Positions 55,092 to 64,000 of a stretch of DNA of 64,000 nucleotides are shown here, in pieces. The stretch lies in contig CAZCNL010000001.1 of assembly GCA_964500435.1 (NCBI GenBank), positions 62,001 through 126,000 of the forward strand. Reading direction: 5' to 3'. The position numbers were made by a program, and so were the translations under genes. Numbering within the stretch: position 1 is the first letter of the stretch; each line of letters starts with the position of its first letter. Origin of the DNA: GWF2-33-9 sp964500435. Its GTDB lineage: Bacteria > Bacteroidota > Ignavibacteria > Kapaibacteriales > UBA2268. Under the pieces are notes generated by a model. It was not told the DNA's origin. It searched no databases and saw nothing but the letters and a program-made list of their open reading frames with translations.

Positions 55092-55964
55092 ATGGGAAAG
55101 GCTGATTTACATACTCACACAGTTTATTCTGACGGTTTATATACTCCTGACATTGTGATGCGTAAAGCAAAGGCAAAGGGTATTTCATTAATTTCTATAA
55201 CAGACCACGATAGTATTTCACATATTAGCGAGGAAAGAGAATTAGCCAAAAAATTGGGTTTAGAGTTTATTCCTGGATGCGAAGTGAGTGCCTTTCAAAA
55301 TGGGAAAAATTATCACATCTTGGCTTTAAATTTTGATCCAGATGTGAAAAGCTTCATTGAACATTTTGAAGAATATGAAATCGAACGCACGAAAAGAGCA
55401 GAAATAATTGCACAGAAATTTACTAAGTTAGGAATGAAAATATCGATTGATGAGATTATCGAACAATCTGGTAATTCTCCGATTGGAAGACCTCACATTG
55501 CAAGGGCAATTGTAAAAGCAGGATATGCGCAAGACCAAAGAGAGGTATTTGCTAAATATTTATATGATAATGGTCCTGCATATCAAGCAAAATCAAATCT
55601 TTCGGTCAAAAAGGTAGTTACTTTAATACATCAAGCAGGAGGAGTTGCAATTTTAGCTCATCCTGCTTATTTTTTCACAATTGACGAACTTGAAAAAGTC
55701 GTAATTGATGGTATTGATGGAATTGAAATTAATCATCCACTTCATAACGAAGAAATGAAAAAATTTTATATTAATTTTGCAAAAAGTAATAACTTGTTAA
55801 TCTCGGGGGGTTCTGACTTTCACGGTTTCAATGATGATGAAAAAAATTTGGGTCAATCATTCATTCCTTCTGCATATGTGGAACAAATTATCGAAAAATC
55901 AAAAAAAATTCGCTCAAAACCAATCTTTAAGCATGTCTGGTCTAAACTTTTTAGTCTTCTCTAA
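55092..55964 (+). CDS. PHP-domain phosphoesterase
   Basis: A 290-residue PHP protein of the YciV/RNase AM type. Metal motif DLHTHTVYSDG is at 5-15, TDHDSI follows at about 38, then VAILAHPAYF and a final GGSDFHG. Such proteins remove 5' nucleotides from RNA or hydrolyse nucleoside 3',5'-bisphosphate. The end overlaps trmD by 51 bases in the antisense sense. Confidence 0.85.
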   Translation: MGKADLHTHTVYSDGLYTPDIVMRKAKAKGISLISITDHDSISHISEERELAKKLGLEFIPGCEVSAFQNGKNYHILALNFDPDVKSFIEHFEEYEIERTKRAEIIAQKFTKLGMKISIDEIIEQSGNSPIGRPHIARAIVKAGYAQDQREVFAKYLYDNGPAYQAKSNLSVKKVVTLIHQAGGVAILAHPAYFFTIDELEKVVIDGIDGIEINHPLHNEEMKKFYINFAKSNNLLISGGSDFHGFNDDEKNLGQSFIPSAYVEQIIEKSKKIRSKPIFKHVWSKLFSLL

Positions 55965-56597
55965 GGATTTTTCAAATTTCCATTCTTCGATTTTTTTATG
56001 ATTTCCGCTTAATAATATTTGTGGAACTTGCAATCCTTGAAAATTTTCAGGACGAGTATACATAGGTGGTTCAAGCAATCCATTTTGGAATGAGTCATTC
56101 AAGGCGCTGTTAGCATCACCAATAGTTCCAGGTATTAATCTAACAACAGCATCCATAACTACAAGAGCTGCTAATTCTCCGCCGGTTAATACATAATTTC
56201 CTATTGATATTTCTTTTGAAATTAAAACATCCCGCACTCTTTGGTCAATTCCCTTATAATGTCCTGCTAATAATATTATATTCGATTTAATTGAAAGTTC
56301 ATTAGCAATTGATTGGTTGAATAATTCGCCGTCAGGTGTTAAAAAGATAATTTCATCATAATCTCGTTCCGATTTTAATTGTTCAATGCATTTAAAAATT
56401 GGTTCACATTTGATTAACATACCAGCATCACCACCAAATGGATAATCATCAATTCGCCGATATTTATTATCTGAATAATCATGCAAATTATGCAAATAAA
56501 TTTCAACTAAATTTTTCTCTTGGGCAATTTTCAAAATGCTGTAACTGAGATAATCTTTTATTGATTCAGGAATTGCCGCAACTATGTCAATTCTCAT
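55914..56597 (-). CDS. trmD: tRNA (guanine-37 N1)-methyltransferase TrmD
   Basis: SPOUT enzyme that methylates G37 of tRNA. Trefoil-knot motifs LLAGHYKGIDQRV, GNYVLTGGELAALV and VRLIPGTIGD are present. Start is ATG 56597, next to the stop of rimM (56599). About 227 residues. rplS, the usual follower, is not here, and the PHP gene overlaps the end from the other strand. Confidence 0.95.
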   Translation of the reverse strand: MRIDIVAAIPESIKDYLSYSILKIAQEKNLVEIYLHNLHDYSDNKYRRIDDYPFGGDAGMLIKCEPIFKCIEQLKSERDYDEIIFLTPDGELFNQSIANELSIKSNIILLAGHYKGIDQRVRDVLISKEISIGNYVLTGGELAALVVMDAVVRLIPGTIGDANSALNDSFQNGLLEPPMYTRPENFQGLQVPQILLSGNHKKIEEWKFEKSLEKTKKFRPDMLKDWF

Positions 56598-56598
56598 T

Positions 56599-57213
56599 TT
56601 ACTCATCAACAACCTTGCTTTTAATTTTGTGACTTTTTCTTTGCTTTGGATTTGTAAATTTTGCGAGTTCCATTAAACCATCAATTAACTCAATATAAAC
56701 TTTTTTTTCATCCAAATTTATTTCCTTTACAACATTTTCAGTAAAAGGGATTGGTAATTCAAATTGCGGGTTTTTCACAATCCAAATTTGATTTGCTGGA
56801 TTTAAATAAACATCTATAATTTGACCGATTAATTCATTATTCTCAATATTATAAACATCTGCATCTAAAATATCCTCGGGCATAACTGTATTTTTATCTT
56901 TTTTATTAAATATTATATAAACAGCCATTCGAATCAATTTTTGTAAAATAGATTCAGTATATTGCCCTTCAAATTTTATTGAAATATACTTTTCAAAGAT
57001 TGAAATTTTGTTTATCTTAAATTGTTGTGTGAAATTTTTAGAAAAACCTATGTTAATAAATTTTATATTATCTAAGTTTGGTAGTTCTTTTGGAAAGTCA
57101 GAGAGTATAATTTCAGATGTTTTATAATTATACGAAGAAATAAAACCTAAATAATATAAATTTGAAACATCTGTATTTCTTTTTGGATCGGTTATTTCCT
57201 TTTGTTGAGCCAC
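56599..57213 (-). CDS. rimM: 16S rRNA processing protein RimM
   Basis: RimM binds S19 and helps late 30S assembly. An N-terminal RimM barrel is followed by a PRC domain at about 110-180 (DILDADVYNIENNELIGQII, IPFTENVVKEINL). The first part diverges. rpsP is not upstream, so the standard rpsP-rimM-trmD-rplS order is reduced. TAATTTTG at 57267-57260 on this strand is a possible -7 box. The end is rich in Lys and Arg. Confidence 0.88.
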   Translation of the reverse strand: MAQQKEITDPKRNTDVSNLYYLGFISSYNYKTSEIILSDFPKELPNLDNIKFINIGFSKNFTQQFKINKISIFEKYISIKFEGQYTESILQKLIRMAVYIIFNKKDKNTVMPEDILDADVYNIENNELIGQIIDVYLNPANQIWIVKNPQFELPIPFTENVVKEINLDEKKVYIELIDGLMELAKFTNPKQRKSHKIKSKVVDE

Positions 57214-57285
57214 TGATTTCGTCCTCTTTTTTGATATTAAATCTTTTTTTTGTAAATTACAAAATTAATATAATTAAATCTAGTT

Positions 57286-60069
57286 ATGAAAAAGTTCACA
57301 ATAATAATAATAAGTTTGTGTATATTAGTAAATTTCGATCTAATAGCAAAAGTTCCAGAAAAAACAAAAGAAAAAAAGAAGTTTACATTCCAAGATGCAA
57401 TGAATTTCAAATATGTTCAAAAATCAATTATTAGTTTCTATGGAAATTGGGTTGCTTATGAAGTTGCACCAGATTGGGGTGATGGCTATGTTGGAGTTGT
57501 TTTTACTTCAGATACGACTAAAAATTATAAAATTGAAAGAGGAGCATCTCCTGCTTTTTCGAATGACGAAAGTTGGTTTGCTTGTTTAATAAAACCAAAA
57601 TTAATTGATTTAGAAAATGCAAAGTCAAATAAAGATAAACCAAAAAATAATCTTAAAATATTATCTTTGAACACCAAAAAGGAAAATGTAATTGAAAAAG
57701 TATCAAAGTTTCAATTTTCGGAAAATAGTAAATGGTTAGTTTATGAAAAAGATGAAACAATAGAAAATGACAAAAAGTTAAAATTTAAACCACTTGGCTC
57801 GAATATCGCTTTAGTTCATTTAAAGTCAGGTACAGAAATTAACATTGATAATGTCAAACAATATAAATTTGATAGTTTAAGCAATTACTTTTTTTATTGT
57901 ATTTCTTCACCAGATGGTAAAAAAGACGGACTTTATTATCGCAACTTAAATGAAGAATTTGCTCCAGAGTATATAATATCACAAAAGGAAAAAACATTAT
58001 TTTCAAACTTAGCTTATTCTGATTCAACTAAAACACTGGCATTTACACAAAGTAGTTTAAAAGATGATGGTACACCTGACCAAACAAGTCTTTATATATG
58101 GAAACCATCAGAAAATAATACTCCTTATGAAATTTTAAATAATGAAAATTTACCCAAAAATTGGACAATTTATTACAAAAATAATATCAAGTTTGCCAAG
58201 GACGGCTCTTTTCTATGGTTTGGTCTAAAACCAATTTCTGAGCTTTATCCACCTGAAAAATATGAACGTAAATTCACTGATACGAGTTTAGCGAATTTAG
58301 ATTCATTGCAAGCTAACTCAAATTTATTGCTTTGGCATTATAATGACCCCAAAATTATTACTAATCAACAAGTTCTTTGGAATAACATTAAAGATAGGAC
58401 ATATCCAGCCATTTATAATTTCGAAACTAAAAAATTTCTGCAAATTGCAGACACTATTATCAAAGAAGTAGAACAAACAGAAGAACATCAAAATTACACA
58501 GTTGGGTATGACGAAACTCCTTATGAAGTCCAATCAACTTGGAATGCCGATATTTTCGATTTATATAAAATTAATTTGAAAACCGGCGAAAGAAAACTAA
58601 TTGCTAAGGAATTGCAAGAACAGGCGAATCTTTCTCCAGATGGCAAATATGTTGTATATTATAAAGATAGCTTATGGTATATTCATAATAATTTTACAGA
58701 TACTACAAAAATAGCAACACCAAATATGCAATTTCCAATGTATAATGAAGAAAATGATGTTCCCGATAAAGCACAGAGTTATGGTTTTGCTGGTTGGTAC
58801 GAAGAAAGCAAAAGATTTTTCATAAATGATAGGTATGATGTTTGGGTATTTTCTAGCGAAGAACCACGGAATCATTTCAGCTTAACAGGAAGTTACGGCA
58901 GGACAAATAAAGTTATTTATAGATTAATTAATACTTTAAATAATCGAAGTTATTATAAATTCAAAGATACTGTTTTAGTTTCTGGTTTTAGTACAGAACT
59001 AAAATGGAAAAACTTATACTACGTTGAATTTAAAATCATTGGACCAGAAAAATTAACATTCTTTAACGATAAAAATGTAAATTTCCGAGCAATGGCAAAA
59101 GGAAACAATTCAATTATATATACAATTGAAGATTTTGCCCAATTCCCAGATTTATGGTTTAAAAAGAATCCATTTAACAAAAATGATTCGACTTGGAGAC
59201 TTACTGACATAAATCCTCAAATGAAAGATTTCTATTGGGGAACGACCGAAAAAATCGAATGGAAAGATTCCCAAGGAAATAATCTACAAGGTTTTATAAT
59301 GAAACCAGAAAATTTTGATCCTAAAAAGAAATATCCAGTAATTATTCATTTTTATGAGAAATTTTCGGATTATATGCATACTTTCCAAAGACCGGCGATA
59401 AATCATAGACCAAATCCTGTTATATATTTAAATGATGATTATGTAATGTTTTACCCCGATATCGTTTTTAAAGTAGGTTATCCAGGATTTTCTTCAGAAG
59501 ATGCATTAATAACCGGTTCAAAGAAATTAATAGAGATGGGAATAGCTGACCCTAATGCAATTGGTTTACAAGGACACTCTTGGTCAGGTTATCAAACAGC
59601 ATTTATAATTACTCAAACAGACTTTTTCAAAGCAGCTTCTGCTGGTGCACCAGTATCCAATATGACAAGTGCTTACAGTGGTATTAGGCTTGGTTCGGGA
59701 TTGGCAAGACAATTTCAATATGAAAAGCAACAAAGTAGAATTGGTGGTAATCTTTGGGATTCATTAGATAATTATATTAAAAATTCACCTGTTTTTGCAG
59801 CTCCAAAAGTAAATACTCCTTTATTAATCGAATTTGGTGATATTGATGATGCAGTTCCTTGGCAACAAGGAATTGAATTATATTTAGCTTTCCGAAGACT
59901 GAACAAACCAGTTTTTATGTTGGAATATGAAAAAGAACCTCACATTTTGAGAAAATATTATAACAAAGTGGATTATGCAATTAAAATGAAGCAATTCTTT
60001 GACCATTACTTAAAAGGCAAACCTGCTCCTGAATGGTTAATTAAAGGAATTCCGTATCGAGGAAATTAA
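57286..60069 (+). CDS. S9 family prolyl oligopeptidase
   Basis: A 927-residue exported serine peptidase. Signal peptide about 1-22; a beta-propeller region up to about 660; then the alpha/beta hydrolase with GHSWSG around Ser765, Asp in GDIDDAVPWQQG and His in KEPHILRKY. S9 acylaminoacyl/DPP-like members in Bacteroidota have such GHSW sites. Single gene, one base before the ABC ATPase gene. Substrate unknown. Confidence 0.88.
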   Translation: MKKFTIIIISLCILVNFDLIAKVPEKTKEKKKFTFQDAMNFKYVQKSIISFYGNWVAYEVAPDWGDGYVGVVFTSDTTKNYKIERGASPAFSNDESWFACLIKPKLIDLENAKSNKDKPKNNLKILSLNTKKENVIEKVSKFQFSENSKWLVYEKDETIENDKKLKFKPLGSNIALVHLKSGTEINIDNVKQYKFDSLSNYFFYCISSPDGKKDGLYYRNLNEEFAPEYIISQKEKTLFSNLAYSDSTKTLAFTQSSLKDDGTPDQTSLYIWKPSENNTPYEILNNENLPKNWTIYYKNNIKFAKDGSFLWFGLKPISELYPPEKYERKFTDTSLANLDSLQANSNLLLWHYNDPKIITNQQVLWNNIKDRTYPAIYNFETKKFLQIADTIIKEVEQTEEHQNYTVGYDETPYEVQSTWNADIFDLYKINLKTGERKLIAKELQEQANLSPDGKYVVYYKDSLWYIHNNFTDTTKIATPNMQFPMYNEENDVPDKAQSYGFAGWYEESKRFFINDRYDVWVFSSEEPRNHFSLTGSYGRTNKVIYRLINTLNNRSYYKFKDTVLVSGFSTELKWKNLYYVEFKIIGPEKLTFFNDKNVNFRAMAKGNNSIIYTIEDFAQFPDLWFKKNPFNKNDSTWRLTDINPQMKDFYWGTTEKIEWKDSQGNNLQGFIMKPENFDPKKKYPVIIHFYEKFSDYMHTFQRPAINHRPNPVIYLNDDYVMFYPDIVFKVGYPGFSSEDALITGSKKLIEMGIADPNAIGLQGHSWSGYQTAFIITQTDFFKAASAGAPVSNMTSAYSGIRLGSGLARQFQYEKQQSRIGGNLWDSLDNYIKNSPVFAAPKVNTPLLIEFGDIDDAVPWQQGIELYLAFRRLNKPVFMLEYEKEPHILRKYYNKVDYAIKMKQFFDHYLKGKPAPEWLIKGIPYRGN

Positions 60070-61167
60070 GTGAAACTTAAGTTAGAAAATATCTATAAAT
60101 CTTTTACTGCAGGAAAGTTAATTTTAAACGACATTTCACTTTCAGTCGATGATGGAGAATTTGTCGTATTTCTTGGTCCTTCTGGTTGTGGGAAAACCAC
60201 TCTTTTAAGAATAATAGCCGGATTAGAGAAAGAAGATTCGGGTAAAATTTACTTTGATGATAAAATAATCAATAATTATGAACCTAAAGATAGAAATATC
60301 GGAATGGTATTTCAAAACTATGCATTATATCCTCATTTAACTGTTTACGAAAATATCGCTTTTCCGTTGAAAATCAATGGCGTTAAAAAAAAGCAAATAG
60401 AACAAAGAGTAAGAGAAATTTCAGAATTTATTGGACTTACAGATTTTTTGCATTATAAACCAAAGCAGTTGTCAGGTGGGCAAAAGCAAAGAGTGGCATT
60501 AGGACGTGCTATTTCTCGGAACCCAAAATTGTTTTTATTTGATGAACCATTATCTAACTTAGATGCAAAGCTACGCTCTCAATTGCGAACTGAACTTTAT
60601 AAATTACATCGTGAGCTGAAAACTACTTCCATTTACGTCACTCACGATCAAGTGGAAGCTATGACAATGGGAGATAAAATTATTGTATTGAATAATGGAA
60701 TAATTCAACAAATTGGTTCGCCTGACGAGATCTACACACACCCTTCAAATTTATTTGTAGCATCATTTATTGGTAATCCTCAAATTAATTTATTTGATGT
60801 TGATATTACAAAAACTGATAATTTATACACTTGTCAAGTATTAAAAGATAATGAATTAGATTTTTCATTTTCTTTGCTTGATAATTTAGTTCAAATTGAC
60901 TATAAATCAATTCGAAAGATTGGTATTCGAGCTGAAAATATTAATTTCGTTCAAAACAAAACATTTTCAATTAAACTTGGCAAATTTAAAATATTTTCAC
61001 TTGAATATTTGGGAAATGAAACTATTGTAAATTTCGAAACTGCCAATGGTATTAAATCTTTTAGGGTTATAAATAAAATTGAATATAAGCAAAACGATAC
61101 AATTGATTTGTTTGTGGATCCAAATAATATACTTTTTTTTGATATTAATGGGAATAAAATTAATTAA
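60070..61167 (+). CDS. ABC transporter ATP-binding protein, MalK type, orphan
   Basis: A 365-residue ATPase starting with GTG directly after the upstream stop. Walker A GPSGCGKTT is at 36-44, LSGGQKQRVALGRA near 138, Walker B FLFDEPLSNLD, and the switch His in YVTHDQVEAMT. A TOBE-like domain follows from about 240. MalK/UgpC-type ATPases serve sugar importers, but no permease or binding protein is near, so partners lie elsewhere. Confidence 0.9.
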   Translation: MKLKLENIYKSFTAGKLILNDISLSVDDGEFVVFLGPSGCGKTTLLRIIAGLEKEDSGKIYFDDKIINNYEPKDRNIGMVFQNYALYPHLTVYENIAFPLKINGVKKKQIEQRVREISEFIGLTDFLHYKPKQLSGGQKQRVALGRAISRNPKLFLFDEPLSNLDAKLRSQLRTELYKLHRELKTTSIYVTHDQVEAMTMGDKIIVLNNGIIQQIGSPDEIYTHPSNLFVASFIGNPQINLFDVDITKTDNLYTCQVLKDNELDFSFSLLDNLVQIDYKSIRKIGIRAENINFVQNKTFSIKLGKFKIFSLEYLGNETIVNFETANGIKSFRVINKIEYKQNDTIDLFVDPNNILFFDINGNKIN

Positions 61168-61170
61168 AAT

Positions 61171-63195
61171 ATGGATATACCAGTGAAAAACATTTTATTT
61201 ATTCTGCTCTTTTTAGGAGCGATATCATTTTTGTATTTCAATTTAATACGCCTTTACAATATTGTAAAATTAGGTAAACCACTCAACAAGAAAATAGGTT
61301 TGTGGGATGGTATTTTCAGACTTTTCAAAATTGCACTTGGACAAACAAAAATATTCCGAGATAAAGATGCAGGTTGGATACATGCAGGAATATTTTGGGG
61401 ATTTTTGGTATTTCTATTTTCTGCTGCTGAATCAGTAATTCAAGGTTTTTATCCGAAATTTGAATGGACATTTTTAGGCTTTTTCTATCCAATTTTGACT
61501 ATATCTACAGATATTTTTGCAATTATAATACTTTTTGCTGTAATTGTAGCATTATACCGAAGATTTGTTATTAAAGTACCACGTTTACAAGGGGATAAAC
61601 ACGAAAAGATTGATGCAATTTTTGTCTTATCATTTATTTTTATTATAACAGTAGCTTTATTAATTCAAAATGCTTCATATTACACATTGAACAGCACAAC
61701 TGACCATTCATTAAAACCAATTTCAGCATTTTTATCAAACTTCATATCATTTAGCTCAGCAAATGTAATTTACGAATTAGCTTGGTGGATTCATATAACT
61801 GCTATTTTAATATTTATGAATTACCTTCTCTATTCAAAACATTTGCATGTATATACATCACTTATAACCGTATTCTTTGGTTCAGAGAGAATTCCATCAA
61901 GTTTAACACCAATAAATTTTGAGGATGAAAACAACGAAAAATTCGGTGCTACAGAAGCAACTGATTTAAGTTGGAGAGCAATTTTAGACGGTTATAGTTG
62001 CACACATTGCGGAAGATGTACGAGCGTATGTCCAGCAGCAATTACAGGAAAAGTATTAGATCCCCGAAAAGTTGTCGTTGCAATTAGAGAAAGAATGGAT
62101 GAAATAGGACCAATTTTAATAAGGCAAAACGGGAAAGATCCATTAATTGATTCAACCGAATTAAATAAAATCGAACAAAGCACTTTGCAAAAAACATTCC
62201 TTATTGATTATGAAAATCCAGAAGCTTTGTGGCAATGTACAACTTGCGGAGCATGTATGCAAGAATGTCCGATTACAATCCAACACGTTCCTTCAATAAT
62301 TGAAATGCGGAGAGGTTTAGTAATGATGGAATCCGAATTTCCTCCATTGCTTCAAACAACATTTTCGAACTTAGAAAATTCTGGAAATCCTTGGGGATTT
62401 ACTCCAGCTGATAGAGCAGAATGGGCTGCAGATTTGAATGTTAAAATTGCTGCAGAGAATCCCAACTTTGAATATCTCTTTTGGGTTGGATGTGCTGGGA
62501 GTTACGATGATAGAGGTAAAAAAGTTAGTCGTGCATTAACTACGTTATTAAACGAAGCAAAAATTGATTTTGCTATACTTGGGGCTGAAGAACAATGTAA
62601 TGGAGACCCCGCAAGACGTGCCGGAAATGAATATTTAGCTGATTCGATGATAAAAGCAAACGTCGAGGTTTTAAAAAATTATAATGTTAAAAAAATTATA
62701 ACTACTTGTCCGCATTGTTTTAACACATTAAAAAATGAATATCCCGACTTTGGCTTAAAAGTTGAAGTTTACCATCATAGTGAATTTTTAAATTCTTTGG
62801 TTCAATCTGGTAAATTGAAACTCAAATCATCAGAAAACAAACAAAAAATAACTTATCATGATTCTTGCTATCTCGGGAGGTATAACCATATTTATGATGA
62901 ACCCAGAAATATTATTACAAATATTGGGAATTTTCAATTGGAAGAGACAGCAAGAAATAAGGATAAAGGTTTATGTTGTGGTGCTGGTGGTGCTCAAATG
63001 TTTTTAGAAGAAACACAAGGCAAAAGAGTCAATATTGCTCGTACTGAAGAGTTAATGACATCAAATCCTGACTTAATTGGAGTTAATTGCCCGTTCTGTA
63101 ATATTATGATATCCGATGCTTTAAAGACAATGGATAAAAAAACAACTCAAGTGAAAGATATTGCGGAAATGATGCTCGAAAATTTAAATAAATAA
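61171..63195 (+). CDS. Membrane-anchored HdrD-like iron-sulfur oxidoreductase
   Basis: A 674-residue protein fusing two modules. The first 230 residues have about five spans with histidines (HAGIFWGF, WWIHITAILIF) suited to heme b, like NarI/HdrE. Then two [4Fe-4S] motifs, CTHCGRCTSVCP near 276 and CTTCGACMQECP near 355, and two CCG domains, one with CNGDPARRAG and CPHCFN, the other with SCYLGR, CCGAGG and CPFCN. This is the design of quinone-linked HdrD-like or glycolate-oxidase-like subunits. The electron donor is unknown. Confidence 0.87.
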   Translation: MDIPVKNILFILLFLGAISFLYFNLIRLYNIVKLGKPLNKKIGLWDGIFRLFKIALGQTKIFRDKDAGWIHAGIFWGFLVFLFSAAESVIQGFYPKFEWTFLGFFYPILTISTDIFAIIILFAVIVALYRRFVIKVPRLQGDKHEKIDAIFVLSFIFIITVALLIQNASYYTLNSTTDHSLKPISAFLSNFISFSSANVIYELAWWIHITAILIFMNYLLYSKHLHVYTSLITVFFGSERIPSSLTPINFEDENNEKFGATEATDLSWRAILDGYSCTHCGRCTSVCPAAITGKVLDPRKVVVAIRERMDEIGPILIRQNGKDPLIDSTELNKIEQSTLQKTFLIDYENPEALWQCTTCGACMQECPITIQHVPSIIEMRRGLVMMESEFPPLLQTTFSNLENSGNPWGFTPADRAEWAADLNVKIAAENPNFEYLFWVGCAGSYDDRGKKVSRALTTLLNEAKIDFAILGAEEQCNGDPARRAGNEYLADSMIKANVEVLKNYNVKKIITTCPHCFNTLKNEYPDFGLKVEVYHHSEFLNSLVQSGKLKLKSSENKQKITYHDSCYLGRYNHIYDEPRNIITNIGNFQLEETARNKDKGLCCGAGGAQMFLEETQGKRVNIARTEELMTSNPDLIGVNCPFCNIMISDALKTMDKKTTQVKDIAEMMLENLNK

Positions 63196-63261
63196 GATTT
63201 AAAACAATATTAATTTAATTTTTTTTAGTTTAAAACGTTAATTTATAAAAATTGAGAAGAT

Positions 63262-64000
63262 GTGGATTCACAAAAATCATTTTTAGTTACAGCTCGGAAA
63301 TTCAGACCATTACTTTTTAAAGATGTAATTGGTCAAAGTCATATTACAAAAACCTTGATGAATTCTATAATTCAAAATAGAATTCACCATGCATATTTAT
63401 TTAATGGACCGAGAGGAGTTGGGAAAACAACTACTGCCAGAATTTTTGCTCGAGCAGTAAATTGCAAGAATCTACAAAATGGTGAACCGTGCAATCAATG
63501 TGAACCCTGTTTAAACGCATTAGAAGGTCGTTCACTTGATATTATCGAAATTGACGGTGCTTCGAACAACAGCGTTGATGATATTCGAAAATTACGAGAA
63601 AACGTAAAATTTCCTCCTGTGCACGGTAAATATAAAATGTATATAATAGACGAAGTTCATATGCTTTCGACGAGTGCATTTAACGCACTGCTAAAAACAT
63701 TAGAAGAACCACCCGAACATTTACTTTTTGTATTTGCAACAACTGAACCACACAAAGTCTTGCCTACTATAATGAGCCGTTGTCAGCGATTTGATTTTAG
63801 GCGAATGGAACTTGAAGACATTACTTTTCAATTAAATTATATTGCAAAACAAGAGAGTATAGAAATTGATGACCAATCACTATATTCTATTGCAAAGAAA
63901 GCAGACGGTTCAATGCGTGATGCCGAAAGTATTTTTGACCAAGTTGTTGCATTTACGGGAAATAAAATAACATATCAGTTACTTTCCGATGCATTACATT
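63262..64000 (+). CDS. dnaX: DNA polymerase III subunit gamma/tau (N-terminal part)
   Basis: Clamp loader subunit. GTG at 63262 opens VDSQKSFLVTARKFRP, typical of DnaX; an ATG two bases earlier is out of frame. Walker A GPRGVGKTT, a zinc module CNQCEPC with a preceding Cys, DEVHMLS and SRCQRF follow. The frame stays open to the end, so only about 246 residues are seen. A preceding TTGAGAAG could be the ribosome site. Confidence 0.95.
   Translation, partial: MDSQKSFLVTARKFRPLLFKDVIGQSHITKTLMNSIIQNRIHHAYLFNGPRGVGKTTTARIFARAVNCKNLQNGEPCNQCEPCLNALEGRSLDIIEIDGASNNSVDDIRKLRENVKFPPVHGKYKMYIIDEVHMLSTSAFNALLKTLEEPPEHLLFVFATTEPHKVLPTIMSRCQRFDFRRMELEDITFQLNYIAKQESIEIDDQSLYSIAKKADGSMRDAESIFDQVVAFTGNKITYQLLSDALH

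Overview
The window is an AT-rich chromosomal segment of a Gram-negative bacterium of the Bacteroidota/Chlorobiota (FCB) group. The signs are a SusC-type TonB-dependent receptor paired with a DUF4249 lipoprotein, an Omp28-like secreted protein with a C-terminal type IX secretion sorting domain, a 6S-Flavo-like RNA, a FAD-free housekeeping gene set typical of the group, and promoters of the form TTTG-N19-TAnnTTTG. Few genes have a strong Shine-Dalgarno; an AAAGGAG ahead of the Omp28-like gene is an exception. A species cannot be named; an Ignavibacteria/Kapabacteria-like lineage is a guess. I see no prophage, transposon, CRISPR array or rRNA operon.

Layout. 1-370: end of plsY. 424-10634 (minus strand): pheT, a long coiled-coil protein, zapA, 6S RNA, rny, an M48 lipoprotein protease, pyrF, rsgA and gcvT, a division/RNA/housekeeping block read from pheT towards gcvT. 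10729-14632: SRAP-type DNA-protein crosslink protein, a TPR lipoprotein-export-type periplasmic protein, a small GIY-YIG-like protein and a LOG-family hydrolase. 14712-20074 (minus): a von Willebrand A membrane protein, a TonB-dependent receptor and a DUF4249 lipoprotein in one likely operon. 20223-23851 (plus): xerC-like recombinase, Gfo/Idh/MocA oxidoreductase and a GT-C-like membrane protein. 23854-24686 (minus): nuoJ and nuoK alone. 24813-25628: a lipoprotein. 25678-33632 (minus): a tight operon rseP-surE-DUF3391-like-HDOD-UMF1 transporter-mfd.

33783-35715: RNase G sits directly behind the SRP RNA gene, which is divergent from a tRNA-Arg(UCU) gene; both RNA genes have clear Bacteroidota-type promoters. 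35763-36482: two tandem NifX/NifB-like small proteins. 36583-39705: a LolA-like carrier and the Omp28-like T9SS cargo. 39755-43959 (minus): uvrB, wecB and a glycosyltransferase. 44093-48392 (plus): Wzz-like, O-antigen ligase-like and PBP2 (mrdA). 48433-53236 (minus): the SUF operon (Rrf2 regulator, sufB, sufC, sufD) and, upstream, a small basic protein with cysteine-poor L31 and S18. 53383-55964 (plus): proS and a PHP phosphatase, converging on rimM-trmD. 57286-63195 (plus): an S9 peptidase, an orphan MalK-type ATPase and a membrane/iron-sulfur HdrD-like protein. The window ends inside dnaX.

Themes: envelope biogenesis and quality control (rseP, M48, LolA, PBP2, polysaccharide chain-length control), DNA repair (mfd, uvrB, SRAP), and RNA metabolism (rny, rng, 6S, SRP RNA). 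The most interesting points are regulatory: the SRP RNA terminator abutting rng, 6S RNA nested between zapA and rny, a suf terminator lying inside mrdA, and a recurrent TAATTTTG promoter core.
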